Assembly (NCBI GenBank): GCA_034359265.1
Contig: CP136890.1
Span: forward strand, 101,519,501 to 101,583,500
Reading direction: 5' to 3'
DNA: 64,000 bases
Source: Canna indica
Lineage: Eukaryota > Streptophyta > Magnoliopsida > Zingiberales > Cannaceae
Shown here: positions 1 through 12,369 of the stretch, piece after piece
How the letters are laid out: every line of letters starts with the position of its first letter
Position numbering within the stretch: position 1 is the stretch's first letter
Position numbers and translations under genes: made by a program
Notes under the pieces: model-generated
Database searches by the model: none
What the model saw: only the letters and a program-made list of their open reading frames with translations
What the model was told of the DNA's origin: nothing

Positions 1-1618
1 ATTCTCAACTCTCTTGAATTTATTTTTTACCAAGTAAATATGGATACGATTGACCTACAACCTAAATACGTAGGCCAGATATAAAAGGTCAACCCCTCAA
101 TTCTTTGTAAATCCAAATCAAATCTTGAACAGATTCGTCTATCATTTGTTTTTCAGTTCAATTTTAAATATTATCTATATATACCACATTGAATTTTTCA
201 TATATATAGTAAAGAAGGAATAAAATTTCTATAAATGTCTTCCTACGAGTGAACCTAGATTTACTAGCACTGAACCTAATATAATTTATACTGAACCTAT
301 GTTGCAAACGAGTAAACCTAATATTTTCACTTCAAATTCAATATTAATGATCTTAGGATCAATATTAAAAAACCTAAGTTCACTCATATGAGGAGCTCCA
401 TAATAATTTTTTTCTTAAAGAAGAGAGTATGATAACTTTTTTGAAAAAATATTATTCATTTGATTTATCCCCGATGAAGTTTTAATAAAATTGAATCAAA
501 TCGAATCCAAAACAAATTGAGTGCATATGCTTCAACAGTGGACTTTTAGTGTAAGAAGAGTATATACTTCAACATAGAACAAAGTCTATCCCATTTCTGC
601 TTCACCTCAATCATTAGGCCAACTTGCTGCAGCAAAAAGGGTCCACAAGTGGAGTTCCCAGTTCATGCTAAATAATTGGATTTCAAAGAACATCATAATT
701 AATATCTTTGCTACACTTTTCAAATGAAGGAATCACACAAAGCAATTTGGAAAAAAGACAAATATAAATAAATATGATCAGCAATTTATGAATGACTATA
801 GGGGAACATAAGGTATACAAGGTTAGAGAAATGAGTTGAGTTAGACCTTTGGCTCAATACATAGTTCCAATAGATTTAACTAGTCATTTCAATCTATTAC
901 AGATTAGTTATTGATCACTTTTTTGTTTTAAGGCATTAGTTTGACTAGGGATTCTAATTAATCAAGATAAAGATCAACTAGGATGAGGGAAAAAGTAAAG
1001 AAAGCAAGATGGGGTGTGGAGGCATGTGATGGAAGAGCTGGATTTTGGACTGGTTTATCAGTCAATTGTGGTCTTTATTGAAACAGTTGCTGTTGCTTGT
1101 CAAATTGCCATGCAAATGCTGCATGGACCACTTCTATTTATAATTCTGCAATCTGCATTGCGTGGCTCATACATTCACATCTTTGCAATGTTTCCCTTCT
1201 TCGACAAGGACATGCATGGCTAGTTTATCTTTTTGGCTCAATAAGATCTCATGATTTATTATTAGCACCCAGCTAAATTAAATTAGATATTGTGGTTAGT
1301 TGGATAAAAATCAAATGATCTAAATCTGAGTGAAGAGGTTGTTTCAATTTTCGGCTGCAATTTATTAGTGATTGAAAATTGATGAGAATTGTTGAGTTTT
1401 TTATATATGTGATGATGAAATAGATGTGAGATTAAAAAAAATAATCTCAGATGAAAAGACAGAGTGTATTTGTATCAATTTCCCAGTATTTGTAATCCAA
1501 ACATTCAAACAGGACATGGAAATGTCTCCTCTGGATACCACAAGAACCTTCAAAATTCCTGTTTCTTTTTCTGGCACATCAAAGAAGAGAGAGCATGCAG
1601 TACTACTAACTAGTTCCA
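1..1618. other. intergenic DNA, no gene seen
   Basis: AT-rich sequence without a convincing gene. Around 240-400 it has repeated AACCTA/GAACCTA units ending in a GGAGCTCC motif; similar units in the opposite orientation lie at about 38440-38830 in a carboxypeptidase intron, so this may be an old dispersed repeat. The 69-codon frame at 1014-1223 has no recognisable domain and I do not call it a gene. Confidence 0.6.

Positions 1619-1674
<56 letters not shown>
1619..1674. repeat. compound CT/CA microsatellite
   Basis: About 19 CT units run straight into about 8 CA units. It lies about 230 bp upstream of the GRF start codon, so it is either in the promoter or in the 5' leader. Pyrimidine-rich CT tracts are common near plant transcription starts. 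It generates spurious Ser-Leu and Arg-Glu reading frames on the two strands. Confidence 0.9.
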
Positions 1675-1675
<1 letters not shown>

Positions 1676-1899
1676 TTTACTTTGACTAGTCACTACCCCT
1701 ACTCCAAGAAAGAAAAACCATGGTTTTCTAGCTCAAGCTTAAGCCAAAGACTTAACCTTAAGAATGCGTCCTGACCTTCTGCCACCCTTCTCCTTCCTCT
1801 CCATGTCACTTCCTTTTCATGCACCCACCTCTGCGCTGCTTGTATCTATGGTCTTATAGTGGAGTTGCAGTCAAGTGTGGTTGATAGATACTTCACACC

Positions 1900-4800
1900 A
1901 TGGACTTTGGTGGAGTAGTGGGTGTGGATGTGTTGGTGGGTGCCTCCTCTGAAGCTACTGGTCTGTTCTCATCTTCCATGGCTTCCTCAGACACAGCATT
2001 CATCAGGCAGAGGGTGGCTGAAGCTGAGGAAGCTGAAGACCATGAAATGAGATGCCTCAAGCTGGCCAGAACCGAGTCAAAGATGATGGCACCCAGAAAG
2101 GTGGCTCCTTTCTTCAGCCCCAACTCCCACCCCCTCTTCCCTGATGGAGAGCAAATGCTCAGTTTCTCCTCAGCATCCAAACAGGAAGCAATGATGCTCA
2201 CCCTGGATGGGACATTGCCTTACTACCATCACCCATCAGCGTCTACTTCAACAGCACCCTCCCATCTGAGGAATGCAGGTAACAAGCATTAAATATGCGG
2301 CTATACATAGGTGTTTTGAGGCTTGTTTGGTAAGGGAGGGTTTTTGGTAGTCTGATTTGGGTTCGGTATAGGTTTTCTTTCCAAGAACAAGACAGTGGTT
2401 GTTTAGTAGGTGGGCTCGTAAATTCCACTGCCTATTGCAGGATGGTCTTTTCATGACATTTTTTACCCTCCGTCCCTAATTCTAGTTGGGTCCTGTATTC
2501 AAAGTTCTGGATTTGGGCAGGTATTAAATTCTCTCTTTCTTCTGATGAAAGAAAGCGGAAGAAAAGGGGGAAAGATCAAATGCAAGAGCCTTTTGTTGGT
2601 CCCCCTTCATTTCTCTTGTTATTTCTCTGAAGAAGAATGGTTAAAAGAGGGGAAAAGGAGTCATTTTGATGGCGGTGCAGCTTGATTTGCTTTCCTGAAT
2701 ATTGCAGGCTAGCAATGCATGTTGTACTGAGTCGTGGCCTTCTTCCAGTTCGCCTTAGGGTTTTGTTCTTTCTGCTCGTCTTTGAGATTTGTTCATTTCC
2801 TATTTACCATCTTCTTCCTTTTTCTGTTTTCTTTTGCATTTGCCATTTCTCATTTTCCCTTTCTTCTTGTTCTCCTATATTCTTTATTTTTCAGGCTTGT
2901 GTTCAGGGGTTTTTGATGAGAACATGGATAGGGTTTTGGCAAGGATTAGGGGACCTTTCACTCCATCTCAGCGGCTTGAGCTCGAACGCCAGGCCTTGAT
3001 CTACAAATGCATTGTGGAAAATGTGGCCATACCACCCAGCTTGCTCATCTCCATGGGGAGAAGTCTCGGCCCTGCTGGGTTCCCTCCTTTCTCAGCTGGA
3101 TATTTTGGCTCAAGTACATGTAAGACTTTGCATTCTCAAGAAAATGAGTTTTAGGTCATTCTTTTTTGTCATTGTTGCATACTCAGCCAGTTCCATTGTT
3201 GAACAACTCTTCATTTTGCTCTTTGACTGAAGCTGTTACCCTTTTCCATTTTCTCTATAAAAAGTTACTATCCTTTTGCATTGTGAAAATTAATATCATT
3301 TGTCAGTAAAATACTAAAATTCATTTGCTAGGAAGTGAAATTTTGAGATGCTTATTCTTGCAAAATGGACATGTTTTACTTCAAGCACTCATTCTTTTAG
3401 TTCCTTGATCTGGTCTTTCTATTCTTCCTTCTTTTGATTTTTATTTATTTCTTTGTTACTTTTACAAATATTTGGTAGGATCCACTCAAATTGTTTTGTA
3501 CTCAGCTACTCCATGTTAAATCCTGTTGATTTTGGTTTCAGAAGATTAAATTTCACAGCATGATAAGTTCTGATGGTGTTATTGTGTTTGGTGATTTTCT
3601 TTAGCGTACTTTTATGACTTCTGCAGTGGGATGGGGACAAGGATACTCTGGTGGAAATGATGATCCAGAGCCTGGTAGATGTCGCCGAACTGATGGAAAG
3701 AAATGGCGGTGCTCAAGGGATGCTGTTGTCGATCAGAAGTACTGTGAGCGACACATGAATCGGGGCCGCCACCGTTCAAGAAAGCATGTGGAAGGCCGCA
3801 CTGGCCGTGCCGCCAAAGTGATACCTGCCACAGCACCTTCACGATCTGCTCCCGCTGTTTCCAGTGGTGGAATTTCCAGCAACGTCGCCAATTCGCTGCA
3901 TCAGACTGATAGTTTTCAGACAACTGATTGTTATCCCGCGCAGTTTGACAGGTAAACAAGATCAAAACTATCATCACGTACATTTCCAACTGGCATGATA
4001 GTTAAGCCCTTAAAATATACATGACATTTTAAGTTCTATTGTCATGAGATTGATAGCTATATTTTACACTACATTGTGGCTAAGGTGAGCCGGAAGATAC
4101 CATCTGTATTAATGATTCAAAGGAAACAACATTATATACTTGCTATCAGCTCTTACTAAGAATGCTATTCTCCTAACTGTTACAAGCCTCCAAATATTTG
4201 CTATTCCTTTAAAATGTTTACTAATTCAGAAAGTTTCTTATTTTTGGTTTAACAAATCTAAACATAGCGGCCATTATTATATTCATTAAATTGGCGTACA
4301 TATTTAGTGGATTGAACTGTCCTACAGTTTGATGGATCAAGGGAAAATGTAGTACACTGGATATAAATAAGGGTTTCAAAATCCTTGTGCATTGGCAACA
4401 ATGGTCCATGAACCTCACTCGGCCGAATAGTGAAGTAATCTTATATGATCCAGATTACATCATGCATCATATTCTAAATATGCTTTATTATTTAATGAGA
4501 GGTCTATCGTAAGACATTAGTAAAGCATAATGCATCAACTAATAAAATCTGTACATCACTTGTATGTTTCTCTTTAAACTTTGTTGTTAAGTTGCCTTTC
4601 AGTGCTGTATTTTAACTGAAACATATCTGACTCTGATCTCCATATATGATGTGCACTTTTCTGCAAATTGCCTGTACACCTGTAACATTATAAGTAAGGC
4701 TAATGTGATACACCAATATATATTGTTGCATTCATAAACTGTACAATTGTCACAAAATTATATTCATTTTCGTTTTTTCAGTAAAAGGAGCAGCATCTCG

Positions 4801-5745
4801 ACTCACTTCAATTGTTGGCTTGTTTTTGTTTACTACTTCTCAACAATTTTTCGACTTCGGACCCACTTTGTCATTATTAATTGTCCATAGATCTTCTTTT
4901 GCAGAATGAAGATGAACGAAGGAAATGTCAATGAAAGCGCACAGGATTCGGAAGGCCTCTCCATCATAGGTTCTCTGAACTCAAAACGCACAATCAACTT
5001 ATTTGAAGTATCAAAAGAACACAATCCCTTTGAAGAGGCCTCGTCCCAAGTTGAACTTGGAAATATTTCCATGGATTCTCCTTTGAAACCTCCAGCTATC
5101 TCCTTCTCCAATGAAATCAGCAATGTCACCAGCCCAAAGTTCTATGATCAACAAATCCAACATCATCACCATCAATACTGGATTGATCAATGGCCGACAA
5201 ACCAGTTCGACTGTTCAAATATCTCCTGGTCAGAAGTAGAGGAAAAACAATCTGATAGAACCCAACTCTCTATTTCAATACCTACCTCGTGTTCTGACTT
5301 TGTATCATCCTCTTCTCCTAATGGCGATGAGTTCATAAGCTGTCCCTTCAAGGCGTTACAGGAATACAGTGCCATTGATATGGATCTAGGACTCGGTATA
5401 CCAAGTGAAGCAAGCAAATGCCAAAGAGGTTACATACCTATCCCCTGGGAGAGGGAGTCTTCAACAGCTGGACCTCTGGGGGAGGTCCTAAACAATACCA
5501 GCCGCATTACCAGTGAACAATGCAAGAACTTTCTCTCCTCATCGATAAAGTTTTTGACAGATGGATGTGACTTAACCACTTGGCTGGAGGCATCTCCAAC
5601 TGGGATTCTACAGAAAGCTTCGTTTCGCTCGGTATCGAGCAGCACCGGGAGTAGTCCCAGAGCTGACAACCATGATAACAATGGCACAATGTCTAATGAT
5701 ATTCTTGGCTCATCCTTTGTAAATCTGCCAACCACCCCCTCATAG
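1900..5745 (+). CDS. GRF: growth-regulating factor (GRF) transcription factor
   Basis: Plant transcription factor that promotes cell proliferation with GIF co-activators in the nucleus. I read four exons, 1900-2278, 2895-3119, 3627-3951 and 4905-5745, joined in frame to 589 residues. The QLQ domain (about residues 147-182, FTPSQ...LERQALIYK) binds GIF. It is followed by the WRC domain (about 215-257) with the zinc ligands C220, C230, C241 and H244 and the basic signal [11 protein letters not shown]. The C-terminal half has the TQL motif (about 429) and a GPLGEVL motif (about 500) of the long GRF clade. Exon 3 carries a miR396 target. A weaker donor at 3114 would also keep frame. QLQ has Arg after the first Gln, where Trp or Tyr is common. 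The family is certain; the paralog number is not. Confidence 0.96.
3772..3793 (+). promoter_or_regulatory. miR396 target site in GRF exon 3
   Basis: This 22-nt stretch encodes RSRKHVE at the end of the WRC domain. It matches the known plant GRF site for miR396 (TTCAAGAAAGC, one bulge base, TGTGGAA). The bulge base here is A and gives a CAT (His) codon, where many GRFs have C and a Pro codon. Pairing on both sides of the bulge looks intact. miR396 itself is not in the window, so regulation is inferred from the family. Confidence 0.9.
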
Positions 5746-7672
5746 AGTGTGCTTTATTTTGAGAACTGCAACGAGGAACATCAGCATAGTGAAACAAAAT
5801 GAGATGAGCTGCATAGTTGTGTTGTTTTGAAGGAATGCAAAAACTAGTATGTTATGCTTTTACATCAATGTTCTTAAGGTGTTTTGTCATCACAATTCTA
5901 TTATTGGGTTAAATGAATGGTAAGGATTTGAAAGAGAAGAATCTACATATCTCTTGATGATTCAAACACTGACCATGGCATTAAGAATTGCTCCCATCTT
6001 ACTGAAAGCTGACTGTCTCGAGTTGTCTTTAAAACTTGGACTTGAGGCAAAAATCCAATTTCTTGTCTGGTCTGGAAATTTCTTTTGCTCATTCAGCAGG
6101 CTTAGCTTTCCAGTTGGATATATTCCATCAATGATTCAATGTTGCGTGTGACTCACGGGCTGGTGTCTGTCAAGTGACCCCCTCCACCACAGTCTGTGTA
6201 TACTTTTTGAAAGAAGAGATGAGTTAGGGTTTCCCGACCGCTATCTTTGTCTCCTGTTCTTTCGGAGTGCGCACTTTCTTGATTTTTCAGATAATTTTCC
6301 CGCATTTTGCGTGCATGCATTTTTTTCTATGCTCCCATAATTTTGTCGTACCGTTCAGGTCTAAAAGTAAGGAATTTTCATTTTAAATAATAGTAAATAG
6401 AATAAAAACAAGGATAAGCTGCGAAGGCAGAGCTTGATTTCATGATCTTGTTATCAACAGTAACACACAGTCAACTAAGACTGATATCTGCGGAAATCCT
6501 GACAGCACTCAACCAGGAGGATCTCCTGCCGTCCCCAGACCCATCTTTTGGTGCTTGCTTGCAATCTTCTCGTGTGAGAAAAAAGGTATTCTCCAATCTT
6601 TGATTTAACTGCTACAGAATCATAAAGTGCAGGGAGAAGACAGTGCGTGAGAACAAGCAGTCCTTTTCCTTGGAGTATTTCCTTGGTTCTGCAATGTGAT
6701 GATTGCTTCTGCGTACAGTGAAGTGGTAGTGCCTTGCACTCACTGTCCTGCAGCAGCTAATGCTCTTGCGGACGACGGTATACTGTCATTTCTCCAAAAC
6801 ACTAAATGGCAGGAAGACGTGCCTCAACTGTGTGGGCGTACCCTGTCTTTGACTTGGTGCTTGTGCCAGCATTAGGCCTAATCCATCGTTCATGTCCATG
6901 AGTGTGCTACAGTAAACTTAAACTTAATCATTTTAGGTAGACCAATCGGTTGTTCTGTCCACGAGTGTATTCTCATCAAACCTAAACTTAAGTATTTTAG
7001 TTAGATCAATAAATTTATTTATGAAGTTGATGAGTCAATTATTTTATCAAGCGAATCGTAACAAATAGTATCGGAGTAAGATACTAATCCTAAACATAAT
7101 AAGAAAACTTAAGTGAGAAAGAATTGCCCAAGAACGGTAGTGGAGCCAGTAGTAAGCTCGAAAGTAATGATTAAAGCACTTGATGACAGAATGATTCCAA
7201 GTGTAATAAATAATTCAAATCTGTCTTAATCAATAATTGTTGGAATAGATTTAAATGCTCCTCAATCTATATGCATGCATGTTTGAGAGCACTTAGGATC
7301 ATGAACTATTAGAATGATTGGCTTCAAGCTTAATTATTTCAGAAAAATACAAATGCAATTACTTGACAATCTATATCATCTTTGGCTAACTTAGCTACAT
7401 TCTTGTCCTCATCGATCGGACCTTTTGCTTTAATCATTCAATTATAAAAAATGGAGCAGTTTGTCTTCATTAACCTACCTTCAGAGCTTATAAAATGATG
7501 TCATCTCTCTTTGGGCAAATATTAATGATTTGGTAGGAAGCTTTGCCTTGTAGTACGTAGACATGCTAAAGTTTGGTGTGTTATTTTACTCATTTAATTA
7601 ATTAGAACATGCATGCTTTGCCTGTTCCTGATGTGACAAACTTGCTACTCCATCTCATTGTCTTGATCTGCT
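5746..7672. other. intergenic DNA downstream of GRF
   Basis: GRF 3' UTR followed by intergenic DNA without a recognised gene. A diverged two-copy tandem repeat of about 63 bp lies at about 6900-7025 (both copies start GAGTGT and share a TAAACTTAA-type core). ATGCATGC motifs are scattered near 6310, 7270 and 7610. The 65-codon frame at 5954-6151 has no family resemblance. Confidence 0.6.
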
Positions 7673-7680
7673 GCAATCGG

Positions 7681-8279
7681 TAGGGGTGAGCAAACTTTAC
7701 CGATTCACCGAAACCGAACCGAAACCGACCGAACCGAAACCGATTTAACCGAACCGAATTAATTTCGGTTCGGTTTTCGGTTAAAAAAAATTTTGGGTTC
7801 GGTTTTCGGTTCGGTTCGGTAAATTAACCGAATATATATGTATATATATATGTATATGTATATATATATATAATAATAGATAATTTTGATCTTGGCATTT
7901 GTCTTGATGGTTAAGTGTTAACTTTAGTATTTCCGCCGGCCCGGGTTCGAATCCCATCTTTTGTAATAATATTTATTTAACATTAGATATATATATAATA
8001 GGTGTTAGTTATATACAAATTGATAGTAATGTTTGCTAAGATGGTTAGAAGGGTAAAAATTAAAGTTTAAATCTCAGCTGGCCGGGTTCGAGTCCTCATA
8101 CATGCTTTGATTTTTTTTTTTTTTTAACTTTTCGGTTAACCGAACCAAATCGGTTAACCGAACCGAATTAACCGAATTTTTTCGGTTCGGTAAATGGTTA
8201 AAAATTTTACTTTGGTTCGGTTCGGTTAATCGAATTTTCGGTTCGGTTTTTAACCGAACCGAACCGATGCTCACCCCTA
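7681..8279. mobile_element. hAT-like MITE with AACCGA-rich ends
   Basis: A 599-bp non-autonomous DNA element. Its ends are inverted copies of TAGGGGTGAGCA, the terminal pattern of hAT elements. It is flanked by an 8-bp target duplication with one mismatch (gcaatcgg at 7673-7680, gcaatctg at 8280-8287). About 130 bp inside each end is made of AACCGA/CGGTTC units in opposite orientation, so the ends can fold back. There is no transposase. The middle contains a TA-rich tract and two tRNA-like box B motifs (see findings). Confidence 0.88.
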
Positions 8280-8379
8280 GCAATCTGCACTTGTTCATTA
8301 TTTCTTTTAGAGAAAGTTTCTTTAATATACAAAGGAGATAACCAATATGTTGAGATTAGGGGGCATATTTTGTCATCAA

Positions 8380-11300
8380 TGTTGAAGATAATGCAATACT
8401 TAACTTCATGTTCGTATTTATCCTTTAGACTAGTTTGATTTATCACGTAGTTAGCATTTATCTTTTTATTTAGTGGGTATTTATCATGTTAGCTTAGTGG
8501 GTAATTATCAGTTAATTACCGAGTCTTTAGGAATTATCGTTGTGTCTTGTAAGCCTATAAAATGTCACTTATTTTATGAATGAAAGTATCTCTCTATTGA
8601 GCACCTCTCTCGTGTTTATCCTGGCGTGTTCAACAACTGGTATCAGAGCTGGTACGAGAGAGTGCAAAGAGAAGGAGAGATCGTCGTTCCAAAGCCGGAG
8701 CAAGAAATTGCCGAAAGTGAGAGCCCAGGAGAAGGAGAGATAGAGTCGGAGAAGCATACTCTGTTTTGAACAGAGAAAGGAGATTATGATCCAAAGGCAT
8801 CAGCGACGCCGGCACATCGCAACGCGGCTCACGCAGGAAGAGTCCCGGCAACGTTAGAAGAATGCAACATCTCGTGGAAAGAAGACACGAGGAGGCTCTG
8901 TTTTGAACAGAGGAAGTCGACAGGACAATTGTGTTCTTGTCCCTTGACGAAGAAGCTATCGACTACACCCTTTGTCTACGCCGGCTCCAAATCCCGACTG
9001 TGTTTGAGGGTGAGACAAGCACGTACGTGAGCTAGGCGACGGGAGAGACGCCACAGCCGTTGTGGATTCCGCCAAAGGATTGAAGAAATTAAGGTGGCAG
9101 AGATCGAGCAAGGAGATCGCCCTCATCGAATTAGGAGTTGCAACTTTCGCACAGAGGCCAACGACACACTAATCCTGCCCAGAATCGAGACTTGTAGTCA
9201 GGCATCGCCACTTCGTGAGCAGCAGACCGTGTTGCTGCCAAGAAGAGGAAGAGATTGCTTCCTCTGTCGCGAAGGAGAGGTGAAGAGAACCGGAAGGACT
9301 CCGTAGTCGACATCAAGAAGGGTTTACTCATCGACAAGGAGTAGCGCTGCGTCGTCATCCTCATTTGTCTTCAGGCTAAGCTCGGCGACGAGTAGAACGT
9401 TGCTGTGAAAGAGAGTGTTCCTCGACACAGACGGCTACCTCCATCTGGTCGGCTGCATCAAGGAGATGCAGCCAGAACTCGTTGGCTCTCCATCTGAGTT
9501 CCCGGTGTCGAGACTGTTGTCAAAGGCAAAGCCATTGATCCAAGCTCCAGATTCGCGAGACATCAGATCTCGGCGTAAAGAAGACGCACGAAGAGAGGCT
9601 GTGCAATCGATCGATCCAAGAACCACTCGTCGCAGAAGAAGACGAATCCAAATCTCCTGCAGTCAGATCCTTAGCCTTCAATAATTAAAAATCCAATGCC
9701 TCTCTATTTCTTCCGTTGTTCCGCATCACCTCGTAAGAAGAAGCCCATTGTCGGCTTCATTGAGAAGAAGAAGACAAACACGTGTGAAGCAGAGGCCCCT
9801 GATTGATATTTTGACTTTGATCAAAGTAACAAAGCAAAAGAGCAGTGAAGAAAGAATTGAAGCAACAAGTAGCTGACCCACCATTCTTTTTCATGTGCGT
9901 GTGTTCCAATGGAGAAGAAGAAAATTTAATCAGTATGATCCACCTTCAAAAGCCAAAGAGAAGTGAAAGGATTAAAAGCAGCGGGCCTCACTTCAAAAAC
10001 AACCGCAAACGTGCAACCATTCAATTAAAAGTATTTATTTTGACTTTTGTCAAAATACCTAAAGAAGAAGATCTCCAACACTCCAAGCAAGCTAGTTTAG
10101 ACTTATTTCCTTGTTTTACTTCCCTATTTGTTCTCTGAAAAAACAAAACAGGAAAAAAGGAGAGAGAGAGAGAGAGAGAGAGAAAGTGTGTGTGTCATCT
10201 CCGCTCCACCAAATTGATTTCCGCTCATTCCGATGACAAGTCTTGTTGATCGCCACATAGGGGAGACTGCGATCGTGGAAGAAGCACCGATTGACCCCCG
10301 CTTCTTCAGCAATAGTAGGTCTCCGAAGTGGATTTTCAGAAGCAGTCGTCGCCCAGAGGAAGAGAGAGGAAGATAAAGAGACAGATCAGATCTCAAGTTG
10401 GTGAATAATTTCTGGTGACAAAATGAGCGAACAACATTTCATTGACGGAATGAAGAAGCTCAACAATCACAATTATAACACTTGGTTGACTTGTATGATG
10501 TCATATTTGCAGGGCCAAGATTTATGAAAAGTTGTTAACAGGAGTGAAGTTACGCAGCCAAAAGAAGATACAAATGGTGCACTGCGGAAGTGGAGAATCA
10601 AAGTTGGTAAGACAATGTTTGTCTTGAAGACAACTGTTGAAGAAGAAGTGCTAGAGCACATTTAGGATGCCAAAGCCCCCCAAGAAGCTTGGGATACACT
10701 CACCAAGTTGTTTTCAAAAAGGAATGATACTAGGCTCCAGCTTTTAGAAAGCGAGCTATTGTCGATAGCGCAACACGACATGGCGATTGGTAAATACCTT
10801 CACAAGGTGAAGATGCTCTGCCGGGAGATTGCAGAGTTAGATCCAAAAGCTCCGATTGGGGAATTCAGGATGAAGAGGATAATCATCCATGGTTTGATGC
10901 CTGAGTTCAGAGGCTTTGTAGCTGCGGTTTAGGGATGGCAAAACCAGCCATTACTTGTTGAGTTTGAGAATTTACTTGCAGGTCAGGAAGCGTTGGCTAA
11001 GCAAATGGGAGGAATTTCGCAGAAAGGTGAAGAGGAAGCGTTCTACGCCAAGAAAAGCAGAAGGAATTCCAAGCAGCATATCGACAGAGGATCTAAGAAG
11101 AACGAAGGTAAAGCAAAAAGTCGTGAAGGAGAAGGGAGCGCTCGTGCAGGGGGAGCATCGAAGAAGCATGGCAAGAAATTTGAATGAAAGTGCTACAATT
11201 GCGGCAAGATTGGTCATATGGCAAGAGAATGCCGATCGAAGAAAAAGCTTGAGAAAGGTAATGTTGTTACTTTCAAAGAGGAGGAAGAGTGAGATGCTGA

Positions 11301-11649
11301 GGAGGTAGCTCTTACAACTATAGTATCCGATCAGGTAGAGGATGATTGGATCGAAAGCTCGACTTGGTAAAGGAAGCTGGTGTTGAGGGGGAGTGTTAAA
11401 GATAATGCAACACCTAGCTTCATGTTCGTATTTATCCTTTAGACTAATTTGATTTATCACATAGTTAATATTTATCCTTTTATTTAGTGGGTATTTATCA
11501 TGTTAGCTTAGTGGGAAATTATCAGTTAATTATCGAGTCTTTAGGAGTTATCGTTGTGTCCTGTAAGCCTATAAAAGACTTCTTATTTTATGAATGAAAG
11601 CATCTCTCCATTGAGTACCTCTCTTGTGTTTATCCTGACGTGTTCAACA
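8380..11649 (+). mobile_element. gag-only LTR retrotransposon (TR-GAG type, Copia-like)
   Basis: Complete 3270-bp element. Two 256-bp LTRs (8380-8635 and 11394-11649) begin TGTT and end AACA, and they differ only by scattered substitutions. A primer-binding site for initiator Met tRNA, TGGTATCAGAGC, lies at 8638-8649. A purine tract GAGGGGGAG immediately precedes the 3' LTR. A 5-bp target duplication, ATCAA, flanks the element (8375-8379 and 11650-11654). Only a gag-like frame is present, with no protease, integrase or reverse transcriptase, so it must depend on enzymes from another element. A long leader (8650-10420) precedes gag and includes an AG/GT microsatellite near 10155-10195. Confidence 0.93.
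10423..11370 (+). pseudogene. Copia-type gag (UBN2/zinc knuckle) with five in-frame stops
   Basis: One reading frame of 315 codons from ATG 10423 to TAA 11368. It keeps Copia gag landmarks: an N-terminal NYNTW motif, a central segment with YLHKVKMLCREIAEL, and a CCHC zinc knuckle CYNCGKIGHMAREC near 11190-11230. Five internal stops interrupt it, at 10525, 10663, 10930, 11185 and 11290 (all TGA or TAG), but no frameshift was found. At 10525 and 10930 related gags usually have Trp (TGG) and Gln (CAG), so single transitions explain them. The frame was therefore intact until recently. Confidence 0.85.
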
Positions 11650-11654
11650 ATCAA

Positions 11655-12369
11655 TAATGTTGTTTTTGACCTCAGGAAATTTTGCCACCAATAAATTTTT
11701 AACCATTTCTTTTAATTCAACACACCACCTCCTAAGTTCTCTGTTTCTGGAGCATTAGTGCATTAATCAATGAGAAGGATTCTCTTAAATCTGACTCGAC
11801 CTTCTTTTCTTTTAGTGTTCAAAAGAGAATGGTATAAAGAAATCATCACACAGCAATACAGCATGAAGACTTCATGGTTGCATTGGACATACCAACTACT
11901 TGTCTGGGTCATTCTACAGGAAGCAATTGGTGGTTGAGACTTCAATGATTAGCAGAGGAAAAAGTTATATGTATACCCTATGGCTTATTGACTTGCTACC
12001 TACCCTTCAATGAGATGCCTCAAGAGGATGAAATGGTCCCTTTTACAGGTGTTAATATCAAAGTCAGATGGTACAAAACTTGGGGTAAAATTATCCACTT
12101 GGTCATTAAATTGTCCCTTAAAAAAAGTCTTATCTTCAAGCTATTTATTTTTAATCAGATTTCTTGTAGTCAAATGGAGATAGATGAAATATTGACTTTA
12201 GAGAAAATCATTAGCAGAAACTCTCTTGTCAATTGTCATGATGTGAAGAGACAGAATTATCCATCAAACTATGATTTGTTAACATGGATGCTGATTAGTG
12301 ATCACATGAGTAATTTACTTGGAAACCTTGTGGAACTTTAAGCAGCTGCATTAATTAATTGGTATACTT
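11655..12369. other. intergenic DNA
   Basis: No gene recognised. It lies between the retrotransposon and the 3' end of the DUF4378-like gene and probably contains that gene's 3' UTR on the minus strand. The 117-codon plus-strand frame at 11988-12341 shows no motif or composition that supports coding. Confidence 0.5.

Noticed and set aside
1401..1689. Frames of 87-91 codons on both strands through the microsatellite
   Set aside because: They consist of CT/CA repeat translation plus low-complexity sequence, without a domain.
7925..8100. tRNA genes suggested by GGTTCGAATCC and GGTTCGAGTCC
   Set aside because: No acceptor stem or cloverleaf can be folded around them; they lie within a MITE, so they are noted only as box B-like motifs.
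9094..10396. Frames in the retrotransposon leader
   Set aside because: Short, on both strands, without gag, protease or other motif; probably noncoding leader.
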